A stretch of DNA of 64,000 nucleotides from Glutamicibacter uratoxydans (lineage in GTDB: Bacteria; Actinomycetota; Actinomycetes; Actinomycetales; Micrococcaceae). Positions 43,676 to 50,639 of the stretch are shown here, in pieces. The stretch spans positions 62,001-126,000 of the forward strand of contig NZ_BJNY01000008.1 in the NCBI RefSeq assembly GCF_006539925.1, written 5' to 3'. Under the pieces are notes generated by a model, which saw only the letters and a program-made list of their open reading frames with translations, made no database searches and was not told the DNA's origin. Position 1 is the stretch's first letter. The number at the start of each line of letters is the position of its first letter. The translations under genes and the position numbers were made by a program.

Positions 43676-43684
43676 ATGCAGGCC

Positions 43685-44143
43685 TCAGGTACGACTAATG
43701 CACAGAGAAACGAGGCTGGGTGCGCGCAGCACACTCCACGTCGGCCAGCTGCCGCTTGGTCCGGCACGTGTAGGAATGACCTTTCGCAGCAGCAAAGTGG
43801 TGGGCTTGCGCAGAACCAGCAGGACCAGGAAGAAGGCAATGACGCAGCTGGCGGCCGCCAAATGCGCTTGTCCCTGCTGGTCGCAGTTCAGGCAGCCCGC
43901 TGGATTCACGGACGGCACGGCAGCGGCGGCCGCGGTGTGCGGATGCTGGCTCGAAGCCTGGTGGTGTCCGGCTGCGGGCTCCTGCATCGGTGCCCCGGCC
44001 GACTGTGCGTGGGAGTTGTGCAGGTTCATGCCGTGCATCAGGATCAGGCCGATAATCACCAGTGCGGCGATGAGCAGCGCCCTGGGCACGACGCTGAAAG
44101 CCGCAGGCCTGCGGTTCAGTGGTGCTCTGGATATCTGTCTCAT
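43685..44143 (-). CDS. DUF6153-like small membrane protein
   Basis: 152 residues: a basic N-terminus, a membrane segment (ALLIAALVIIGLILMHGMNL), a His/Met-rich external stretch (GAPMQEPAAGHHQASSQHPH) with CLNC, a second membrane segment and a cytoplasmic end WSVLRAPSLVSLCISRT. This layout resembles DUF6153 proteins that sit beside DUF305 genes in actinobacteria. The His/Met/Cys content suggests metal contact. The ATG at 44143 has AGGGTG six bases upstream; an in-frame start at 44173 lacks one. Confidence 0.65.
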   Translation of the reverse strand: MRQISRAPLNRRPAAFSVVPRALLIAALVIIGLILMHGMNLHNSHAQSAGAPMQEPAAGHHQASSQHPHTAAAAAVPSVNPAGCLNCDQQGQAHLAAASCVIAFFLVLLVLRKPTTLLLRKVIPTRAGPSGSWPTWSVLRAPSLVSLCISRT

Positions 44144-44383
44144 CGATTTCACCCTAGGCAGTGAGCCTGTCAATCAACTAAGAATGCCCTGCTCAAACGT
44201 CATAAACATGATTTTATGGCTCTGTCGGTGTCTAGCAGCCGACCTCGAGGTGCCCGGTTACCGCAAACTCGGGGCAGATCACCGCTTGGGATCTGCTGTG
44301 TGCGGTATTCTCCCAAGAAGTGGTCGGTGTGACCGGAAAAACAGCACTAGAGTGTTCCGTTGAGGTTTACGTGTTAACGTGCG

Positions 44384-44397
44384 TCACAACGATGTGA
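44384..44397. promoter_or_regulatory. Inverted repeat before the CoA-transferase gene
   Basis: TCACA-ACGA-TGTGA lies just before the ribosome binding site. It is a symmetric site that could bind a regulator; it is not the CRP/GlxR consensus, whose half-sites have the opposite order. Confidence 0.3.
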
Positions 44398-44409
44398 AGA
44401 GGAAGTATT

Positions 44410-45927
44410 TTGAGCGAACGTATCAACCACCGGGCATTTACTGAGCGGTTGATGAGTGCCGAGCAAGCCGCCGCATTCGTCAAGCCCGGCATGACAGTGG
44501 CAATGAGCGGCTTCACCGGCGCGGGCTACCCCAAGGCGGTGCCCGGTGCGCTGGCCAAGCTGATCGCAGCGGAGCATGATGCTGGCGGCGAGTTCAAGAT
44601 CAACGTGCTGACCGGAGCTTCCACCGCTCCGGAGCTTGACGGGGTGCTGGCCCGGGCCGAGGGCATGAACCTGCGCCTGCCGTATATGTCGGATCCGGAC
44701 CTGCGCCGCCGCATCAACGACGGCGACATGGAATACATGGACATCCACCTCTCCCACGTGGCCCAGCATGCCTGGTTCGGCTTCTACGGCAAGATCGACC
44801 TGGCGATCGTCGAGGTTGCCGGGATCACCGCCGACGGCGAACTGATTCCCTCCACCTCGGTGGGCAACAACAAGACCTGGCTGGAGATGGCAGACCATGT
44901 CATCCTCGAGGTCAACAAGCAGCAGTCGGCGGCCCTTGAAGGCATGCACGACCTCTATTACGGCACCGCGCTGCCTCCGCACCGCAAGCCGATCGAGCTG
45001 ACCACGCCGCGCGACCGCATTGGCCAGAAATACCTGGACATCGACGTGCGCAAGGTGGTTGCAGTGGTTGAAACCGACGCGCCGGACCGCCTGAGCCCCT
45101 TCGCGCCGGTGGATGAGACCAGCGAACGCATCGCGGACCACCTGCTCAGCTTCCTCGACTACGAGATCCGCCAGGGGCGGTTGAGTGAGAAGCTCCTGCC
45201 GCTGCAGTCGGGCGTCGGCAATATCGCCAACGCGGTACTCGCCGGGCTTGCGCGCGGCGGATACAAGGGCCTGACCGCCTACACCGAGGTCATCCAGGAC
45301 GGCATGCTGGAGCTGATCAAGGACGGCACGATCGACTTCGCCTCGGCCACCAGCTTCTCGCTGTCCACCGAGGGCGTGGAAGAGTTCAACAAGAACATTG
45401 ACCGCTACCGCGACCGCATTCTGCTGCGCCCGCAGGAGATCTCAAACCACCCGGAGATCATCCGCCGCCTGGGCTGCATTGCCCTGAACGGCATGATCGA
45501 GGCCGATATCTACGGCAACGTGAACTCGACGAACGTGCTCGGCTCCAAGGTCATGAACGGCATCGGCGGCTCCGGCGACTTTGCCCGCAACGGTTACCTC
45601 TCGGTGTTCATGTCCCCGTCCACCGCCAAGGGCGGCAAGATCTCCGGCATCGTTCCCTTCGCGTCACATGTGGACCACACCGAGCACGACACCATGATCC
45701 TGATTACCGAGCAGGGCCTGGCCGACCTGCGCGGGCACTCGCCCAAGCAGCGCGCGCAGCTGGTGATCGACAACTGTGCGCACTCCGACTACAAGGCGCT
45801 GCTGCAGGACTACTTCGACCGCGCCTGCAGCCAAAGCTACGGAAAGCACACCCCGCATCTGCTGGGCGAGGCATTGTCCTGGCACCAGCGTTTTGAGCAG
45901 ACCGGGGACATGCGCCCAGCCAGCTAG
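44410..45927 (+). CDS. Acetyl-CoA hydrolase/succinyl-CoA:acetate CoA-transferase
   Basis: 505 residues of the class I CoA-transferase, YgfH/Cat1 type. Seen are VAMSGFTGAGYPKAVPGALA, the GKIDLAIVEVAGI segment, SGVGNIANAVLAGLA, the EVIQDGMLELIKDG segment with the catalytic Glu, NVNSTNVLGSKVMNGIGGSG and LADLRGHSPKQRA. It moves CoA between succinyl- or acetyl-CoA and free acids, or simply hydrolyses acetyl-CoA. TTG start with GAGGAAG six bases upstream. Single-gene unit ended by a strong terminator. Confidence 0.93.
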   Translation: MSERINHRAFTERLMSAEQAAAFVKPGMTVAMSGFTGAGYPKAVPGALAKLIAAEHDAGGEFKINVLTGASTAPELDGVLARAEGMNLRLPYMSDPDLRRRINDGDMEYMDIHLSHVAQHAWFGFYGKIDLAIVEVAGITADGELIPSTSVGNNKTWLEMADHVILEVNKQQSAALEGMHDLYYGTALPPHRKPIELTTPRDRIGQKYLDIDVRKVVAVVETDAPDRLSPFAPVDETSERIADHLLSFLDYEIRQGRLSEKLLPLQSGVGNIANAVLAGLARGGYKGLTAYTEVIQDGMLELIKDGTIDFASATSFSLSTEGVEEFNKNIDRYRDRILLRPQEISNHPEIIRRLGCIALNGMIEADIYGNVNSTNVLGSKVMNGIGGSGDFARNGYLSVFMSPSTAKGGKISGIVPFASHVDHTEHDTMILITEQGLADLRGHSPKQRAQLVIDNCAHSDYKALLQDYFDRACSQSYGKHTPHLLGEALSWHQRFEQTGDMRPAS

Positions 45928-45936
45928 AGGCCAGTG

Positions 45937-45973
45937 CGCCGGCGGAGAGGATTCCTCTCCGCCGGCGTTTTTT
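45937..45973. terminator. Strong terminator after the CoA-transferase
   Basis: A GC-rich palindrome (left arm from 45937, right arm to 45967) with a minimal loop is followed by a run of six T. It also touches the stop codon of the convergent EamA gene. Confidence 0.9.
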
Positions 45974-46910
45974 ATGCTTGTTCTTCCGCCAAGTTAGCCG
46001 CTGCGGGGATTTCTTCCAGCTTGCCCTTCTTGAGCGTCGGCTTCAGTTCGCTGACCAGGGTGCTGAGGATGATCAGGGCGGCGCCGACCAGTGCGATTCC
46101 TGGGAGCCTGTCGCCCGCGATGCGTCCGATAATGCCTGCCCAGACCGGTTCGCCAGCGTAGATGATGGTGGCCCTGGTAGGGGAGACGGACTTCTGCGCC
46201 CAATTCATAGTTGCCTGGATCAGGCAGCTGGCAGCGCCCAAGCCGACAGCCGGAAGGAACCACAGCCAGGAGAACTCGGGGACCGATTCGCCCACGGCAG
46301 GCATTGCCGCGAAACCGAGTATTCCCGCTACCAGCAGCTGGATGGCGGTGACCCTGCCCAGATGGACCTTGCCGGCAAACAGCCCGATCAAGATGATTTC
46401 CGCAGCCATCGGCAGCGTGCTGGCAAGGGTGACGATTTCTCCGGGTCCCAAGCCAAGCTTCACTGCATCCGGTCCGGCCAAAAGCAGCAGGCCGACAAAG
46501 GCGATTCCGGCGCCAACTAGTGTCATGGTGCCCGGGCGCTTGCGGAAGACGACCCATTGCAGCAGCGGAACCATCGGAACATACAGTGCAGTGAGAAACG
46601 CCGAGGTGCTGCTGTTGATGGTTTGCAGGCCTTGGGTCTGCATTCCGTAGCCCAAGAAGATCATCAGGCCGATGGCCGCTCCCGCGCCGACTTCAGAGAG
46701 CTTGAGGCGGTTGAATGAGCGCCAGAAAATCAGCGCAGCGATGACGCCCGCGACAATGAACCGCACGCCGACGAAGAACATCGGTCCGCTGTAGCGCATG
46801 GCCAGATGGACTAGGAGAAACGTGCTACCCCAAACTGCGGTGATTGCCAGCAGAGCGGCTTCTTGGCGGCTGATAGGGAATTTTTGCCGAACACCTGAAA
46901 TGTGCACCAT
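45972..46910 (-). CDS. EamA/DMT-family transporter
   Basis: 312 residues with ten membrane helices in two EamA halves. The first half carries AVWGSTFLLVHLAMRYSGPM, the second TIIYAGEPVWAGIIGRIAGD, both typical. It probably exports a metabolite or amino acid. The ATG at 46910 lies inside the palindrome shared with the divergent XRE gene, and a TATAAG box lies just upstream, so the mRNA is leaderless. Regulation by the neighbouring XRE-cupin protein is likely. Confidence 0.9.
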   Translation of the reverse strand: MVHISGVRQKFPISRQEAALLAITAVWGSTFLLVHLAMRYSGPMFFVGVRFIVAGVIAALIFWRSFNRLKLSEVGAGAAIGLMIFLGYGMQTQGLQTINSSTSAFLTALYVPMVPLLQWVVFRKRPGTMTLVGAGIAFVGLLLLAGPDAVKLGLGPGEIVTLASTLPMAAEIILIGLFAGKVHLGRVTAIQLLVAGILGFAAMPAVGESVPEFSWLWFLPAVGLGAASCLIQATMNWAQKSVSPTRATIIYAGEPVWAGIIGRIAGDRLPGIALVGAALIILSTLVSELKPTLKKGKLEEIPAAANLAEEQA

Positions 46911-46941
46911 TCTGCACATCTTATAGTGCAGAATAGTGCAC
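46902..46941. promoter_or_regulatory. Palindromic operator and divergent promoters
   Basis: A 16-base left arm (46902-46917, GTGCACCATTCTGCAC) and right arm (46926-46941, GTGCAGAATAGTGCAC) form an inverted repeat with one mismatch. The eight bases between them hold the -10 boxes of both directions (CTTATAG / TATAAG). Each arm also contains the half-site GTGCA twice, so two dimers may bind. The two start codons lie within or directly beside the arms. Confidence 0.8.
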
Positions 46942-47496
46942 ATGCAAGATGTGAACGATTCACCAGTACTGCGGAATGTCGGAGCAAATCTTCGGGAGTT
47001 TCGAAAACAGGCGGGCATGAGCCAGGAAGTCCTTGCGCAGCGTTCGGGAGTCAGCCGCCGCACGATCATCAACCTGGAAGCCGGTGAAGCAAATGTCAGC
47101 TTGGCCAGCTTGGATTATCTGGCCGAAGCGCTCAAGGTCCGCTTTGTTGATCTGGTCAGCGCGCCGGCGACCCCTCATTCAAAGATCAACGAGCTTGCCT
47201 GGAGGGGCGGAGATTCCGAAAGCAGGGCAATGCTTCTCGGCTCGGCCGCCGCCTCCCAAGAGGTCCAGTTGTGGACCTGGAGTCTTGCCCGCGGGGCGCG
47301 ATATGACGCGGAGCCGGACCCTTCAGGATGGTCGGAAATGGTGCTTGTTGCCGAAGGTAAGCTGCGCATCGAATTTTCCGACGCCAGCCTGGAGCTGGGT
47401 GCCGGCGAGCACGCAACCTACTCGAGCGCGCAGTACTATTCCTACGTGAACGCCGGGTCCGAGACTGTGCGTTTCGTACGCAATGTGATCTGCTAG
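46942..47496 (+). CDS. XRE-family regulator with cupin sensor domain
   Basis: 184 residues. Residues about 8-70 form a helix-turn-helix (LREFRKQAGMSQEVLAQRSG, then SRRTIINLEAGEANVSLASL); residues about 110-180 form a small cupin (GWSEMVLVAEGKLRIEF, then LELGAGEHATYSSAQYYSYV). Such proteins bind a small ligand through the cupin and usually repress a divergent transporter gene, here eamA. The ATG at 46942 directly follows the operator, so a leaderless mRNA is likely. The stop overlaps that of the next gene by four bases. Confidence 0.92.
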   Translation: MQDVNDSPVLRNVGANLREFRKQAGMSQEVLAQRSGVSRRTIINLEAGEANVSLASLDYLAEALKVRFVDLVSAPATPHSKINELAWRGGDSESRAMLLGSAAASQEVQLWTWSLARGARYDAEPDPSGWSEMVLVAEGKLRIEFSDASLELGAGEHATYSSAQYYSYVNAGSETVRFVRNVIC

Positions 47497-48077
47497 CGCC
47501 CGGGGTGCCGGGTGGGGCGATACACAAGTTCTTGGATGCGGGAATCGAGAAGAGTGGAATCGACAAGCTCAAGATCGTAGTCATCGAGGCCCGCGAACAC
47601 AGGGGAGTCTCCCGTGCGTCCGGTGATCACCGGAAATATAGTGACTTGGATGAAATCGACGAGCCCGGCGGCGAGCAATGAGTGGTTCATGGCCAGAGAA
47701 CCATGAGAACGCAGGGGGACATCCGATTCCCGCTTCAACCGCGCAACTACGTCAAGTGCATCCCCGCGTTCCAGGGTGGGGTGCGGCCACTGCAGCGGTT
47801 CCTGCAGTGTTGTAGAGATGATCGTGGTCGGTTGATTTCGCATGGCCACGCCCCATTCATCCTCGACATCGGGGTACTGGTCGATTTGAGCCAGGAATGA
47901 GGCGAACAGCCGGTAGGTGTTTGCGCCGAAGACCAGCCGGCATGGCGGTGTATAGAGTCCCAGCCGGTGTTCAAGAAGCTCCGGCCCCTGCTTTCCCCAA
48001 TACCCGCCCCAGTCTCCTCCGGCCCCGCCGAAGCCATCGAGGCTGCTGAAAACGTCAAAGGTATAGGTCGCGCTCAT
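47493..48077 (-). CDS. Dihydrofolate-reductase-like (RibD C-domain) protein
   Basis: 194 residues of the RibD-C/DHFR fold: TYTFDVFSSLDGFGGAGGDW at the start, RLVFGANTYRLFASF, then LRSHGSLAMNHSLLAAGLVD with the NADPH-binding Gly-Ser, and DFIQVTIFPVITG. Members reduce small substrates with NADPH; most have no known role. It is convergent with the XRE gene. Confidence 0.88.
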   Translation of the reverse strand: MSATYTFDVFSSLDGFGGAGGDWGGYWGKQGPELLEHRLGLYTPPCRLVFGANTYRLFASFLAQIDQYPDVEDEWGVAMRNQPTTIISTTLQEPLQWPHPTLERGDALDVVARLKRESDVPLRSHGSLAMNHSLLAAGLVDFIQVTIFPVITGRTGDSPVFAGLDDYDLELVDSTLLDSRIQELVYRPTRHPGR

Positions 48078-48462
48078 GATGCCCCCTTGTAGGCCTGTCG
48101 GTCATTGCAGAGTACGTCCGAGATCGTCGACTTTGAACAGGAGGCCCGCGATGTTCAGAGAACGCCAAGACTTTAGCGGTGGAAGTTCGCGGACACGTCC
48201 AAGCCTTGGCAGGGTGTGCCTATTCGAGGCAGGCCAGCTGCCCGAAACTGGGGAAACAACAAAGACATCGAATGAGGGTAATTTGGGGGATTAGCGCCCG
48301 CTGAAGTCTTCGAAGTGTAGTTGGCAGCTGGCCTGCCGCTCCTTGAATCCCGTCTGAAACGGGAAACGCAAGGAAGTCAAGACTCGCATGCCTTTGAGCG
48401 GGCTTCCAGAGACACAGGGGTCAGGAGCGCTAAGTGGCATAAAGATTGCGCCGGAAAGCGGA
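48078..48462. other. Intergenic region with a 15-bp inverted repeat
   Basis: I see no supportable gene. GGCAGGCCAGCTGCC (48228-48242) is repeated perfectly in inverted orientation at 48323-48337, 80 bases away. A small hairpin (CCCGT/ACGGG) lies at 48349-48363. The arms may be the ends of a decayed small element or a long RNA stem; there are no flanking target-site duplications that I can see. Confidence 0.4.
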
Positions 48463-49035
48463 TTAGCTGATAGCGGCGACCACAATATGGGCCAACATTG
48501 CATGCTCTGCCCGAAGAGCCAGTCGTGAATCGGTGGGATTGATCGCGCTTAATGGGCCTAGCTCGGTGCCGTCCTCCATCTGCACAGTGCCAGCCAGCAC
48601 AACGATTCGGTGCCAGAGATTGGTGGGCTCGAAGACGCGCGATCCACGAAGATGTTCGATTTCAACAGATCCGTAGCCCTTCCCTCGGCGAACCATCAAG
48701 TTCAACGCATACTGCTCGTATCCGCCAAGAGTGATTGCCGCACGGTCGGTGTCGAGAAACTGCGCTTGCATGCCCAAACTCAGTTCGTGGCAGGTGCCAT
48801 TCAAATTCAATTGAACTGGTCCTTCTGAAGCAATTGTCACGATGCGCACGACTCCGCCTGCTGGTGAAAACTCCGAATTTTCGGCAAGGGTCGCCAGTGA
48901 AAGGCGCCAGTCCCACTCTTCCGCGTCGGCTGAAGGGTGCGCATCGATGAGTCGAGTTGCGCCTTTTCCGTTTCCCCAGTGTTCCTGCGGTAAATCCAAG
49001 AGCCGCGCGGTCGTCGGCCGATCTGTTTGTAGCAT
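48463..49035 (-). CDS. HutD/Ves-family protein
   Basis: 190 residues of the HutD cupin family: HWGNGKGATRLID (the W-x-N-G-x-G motif) and EEWDWRLSLATLAENSEFSP, then VVRIVTIASEGPVQLNLNG. HutD (Ves in E. coli) is found with histidine degradation or cold response, but no hut genes are here. Its codon use is less GC-rich than its neighbours. It is an orphan gene with long intergenic stretches on both sides. Confidence 0.8.
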   Translation of the reverse strand: MLQTDRPTTARLLDLPQEHWGNGKGATRLIDAHPSADAEEWDWRLSLATLAENSEFSPAGGVVRIVTIASEGPVQLNLNGTCHELSLGMQAQFLDTDRAAITLGGYEQYALNLMVRRGKGYGSVEIEHLRGSRVFEPTNLWHRIVVLAGTVQMEDGTELGPLSAINPTDSRLALRAEHAMLAHIVVAAIS

Positions 49036-49280
49036 CTTTTGATTTCTGATGTCCGAGATAAAACGATCAGTCCTGCTCTGGCAAAGCTACATGCAATGTC
49101 AGTAGCGACTAGCCATGAGCTTCCCATATTCGACGATTTCTCTGAAATCGAGGGGCGTTATGTGTCCTGTCCGTCGACCGAGCAGATACCGCCATAGCGA
49201 ATAATCCACTGCTAATGGATGCATTTTGACTCCAGGTGTCGAATGAAACAGTGATTATTTCGATTTGCGAAGTGAAATGT
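49036..49280. other. Intergenic stretch without visible feature
   Basis: About 245 bases between hutD and the promoter of the riboswitch unit. I see no coding pattern, RNA gene or repeat here. Confidence 0.5.
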
Positions 49281-49310
49281 TTGACGGTGGCGTGTAACGC
49301 CCCATATCGT
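49281..49310 (+). promoter_or_regulatory. Promoter of the SAM-IV riboswitch transcript
   Basis: TTGACG (49281-49286) and CATATCGT (49303-49310; spacing 16-18) lie just ahead of the aptamer that begins near 49319. Confidence 0.6.
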
Positions 49311-49318
49311 TTTAAGCA

Positions 49319-49430
49319 GAATCAAGAGCGTCAGCTATAAGCCCTGGCTAGCTGGCCGGCAACCCTCTCAACGGTAGCGGGGTGCTCCAGGTGAAGATTC
49401 GGTCCCACGTGAAGACACGTTGGAACAAGT
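49319..49430 (+). ncRNA. SAM-IV-type S-adenosylmethionine riboswitch
   Basis: The aptamer core reads AGCGTCAGC, TATAAGCCCTGGC, GGCCGGCAACCCTC, GGGGTGCTCCAGGTGAAG, which follows the SAM-IV/SAM-I core order (AAGCCC, then GGCAACC, then GGTGCT, then GTGAAG). Closing stem GAATC (49319-49323) pairs with GATTC (49396-49400); a further hairpin (CACGTGAAGACACGT, 49406-49420) follows. SAM-IV is known mainly from actinobacteria and lowers expression of sulphur genes when SAM is plentiful. Identity is by pattern recognition. Confidence 0.85.
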
Positions 49431-49499
49431 ACCGCGCATCGAGCACTAAGAGATCTATATCGAGCGTTCAAGGCCGCAGCTAAGCCTGTTCTTGGATCC

Positions 49500-49535
49500 T
49501 CTATGCCTCGGTGGGCACGACCCGAAGGAATCGAG
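49500..49535 (+). promoter_or_regulatory. Possible expression platform hiding the ribosome binding site
   Basis: CCTCGG (about 49505-49510) can pair with CCGAAGG (about 49522-49528), which contains the ribosome binding site of the flavin reductase gene. This would let the riboswitch control translation. The pairing has a one-base bulge and is a suggestion only. Confidence 0.35.
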
Positions 49536-49537
49536 CC

Positions 49538-50038
49538 ATGTCGCTAAACCAAGAACTTGACCCGCTGACCTTGCGCAAGGTCTTTGCTCAGCATCCATCA
49601 GGCGTAGCCGCGCTCTGCGCTGAGATCAATGGGGAGAAGACAGGACTGGTCGCCTCGTCATTCACCGTCGGAGTATCCCTAGAGCCTGCATTGGTGATGT
49701 TTGCCGTGCAAAAAAGCTCAAACACCTGGCCGAAGCTGCGCACCGCTGCGCGCATCGGCGTGTCGGTGCTCAGCGAGCGCAATGACGGAGCCTGTGCGCA
49801 GATCGCTTCCAAGCATGGCGACCGGTTCGCAGGAATTGCAACGCGCACCACGGCAGATGGCGCCCTGCTGGTAGATGAATCCACTTTGCGTCTTGATACT
49901 TCGATCTATGACGAGATCGAAGCTGGCGACCACTGGGTGATCCTGCTTCAGGTCCACGGGCACGACGTGTCCGGCCACTCACCGCAGATTTTCCATGATT
50001 CACGATTTCACTCATTGCCAGTGCCGGAACTAGTTTGA
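49538..50038 (+). CDS. Flavin reductase-family (FMN-binding) protein
   Basis: 166 residues of the flavin reductase-like/NADH:FMN oxidoreductase family: RKVFAQHPSGVAALCAEING, GLVASSFTVGVSLEPALVMF with the Ser/Thr loop that holds FMN, SNTWPKLRTAARIGVSVL and DHWVILLQVHGHDV. Such proteins supply reduced flavin to two-component monooxygenases. AAGGAA lies eight bases before the ATG. It is controlled by a SAM-IV riboswitch, so it probably supports oxidative use of an organosulphur compound; the oxygenase is not in this window. Confidence 0.9.
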   Translation: MSLNQELDPLTLRKVFAQHPSGVAALCAEINGEKTGLVASSFTVGVSLEPALVMFAVQKSSNTWPKLRTAARIGVSVLSERNDGACAQIASKHGDRFAGIATRTTADGALLVDESTLRLDTSIYDEIEAGDHWVILLQVHGHDVSGHSPQIFHDSRFHSLPVPELV

Positions 50039-50055
50039 GTTCCCTGAATCCGCGG

Positions 50056-50096
50056 CGGCGTCCGAAGAGCATTGCTCTTCGGACGCCGCTTTTTTA
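50056..50096 (+). terminator. Strong terminator after the flavin reductase gene
   Basis: A perfect 16-bp stem (50056-50071 with 50075-50090) with a three-base loop and six T. It makes the riboswitch transcript monocistronic. Confidence 0.95.
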
Positions 50097-50197
50097 ATTC
50101 TTCGGCTGTCTTTGGAGAAGCCGCGCCCTGCTGGCTGAGCGCCTTGATCTGGGCTTAATTGTTTTGGGGTCGAAAGCGGCGCAATTGTTACACGAGG

Positions 50198-50536
50198 ATA
50201 TCCACATAGTTATCCACCCGCTTGTGGATTGGCTGTTGATGATGGTTGATAACTGGCAAAAAACGCCTGAATTCTGGCGTTAGAGCTGTTGATAAAGCCT
50301 CAAAGGCCTGTGGATGTGGGGAAAAATTAACATTCTATCCACAGCTGTGAAAACGTAAACAACCTAGTCAAGCGGGGTCATTTTGCAATTAAGTGTGGCA
50401 ATCCACAGAGTTCTCCCCAAGTAGTGAACAGGTCAATCCACAGGTAGTGGGAGATTATCCACAGTTTCTGTGGATATCGGGGTTTACGGTTGCTGGCAAC
50501 CGTCCTAGTGTTGGCGATGGGAGTGCTCTATCCACA
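50198..50536. other. Array of DnaA-box-like sequences upstream of dnaB
   Basis: Nine-base sites close to TTATCCACA occur at 50198 (ATATCCACA), 50210 (TTATCCACC), 50223 (-), 50309 (-), 50335 (CTATCCACA), 50399 and 50434 (CAATCCACA), 50455 (perfect TTATCCACA), 50469 (-) and 50528 (CTATCCACA); weaker GTTGATAA variants lie at 50244 and 50287. The stretch is clearly richer in A+T than its surroundings. This resembles an origin-like or DnaA-titration region; dnaA and dnaN are not present here. Confidence 0.8.
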
Positions 50537-50639
50537 AGCGGTCAGTGTCAAAACGTCGGTTGCTTTTGACATGATGGCAAGTTGCAGTGATGGAAAACAA
50601 GCTTTCCCAGCGGGTCAACAGGGGATGGAAGTGTCAGTA

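Noticed and set aside
44384-44397. CRP/GlxR site before the CoA-transferase gene
   Set aside because: The half-sites are in the order TCACA..TGTGA, opposite to the TGTGA..TCACA consensus.
48076-48294. 72-codon frame in the gene-free region
   Set aside because: No ribosome binding site and a composition unlike a protein; it covers the left arm of the inverted repeat.
50490-50639. Longer N-terminus for DnaB
   Set aside because: The extra 50 residues lie within the DnaA-box region and do not resemble DnaB; the ATG at 50640 gives the family length.
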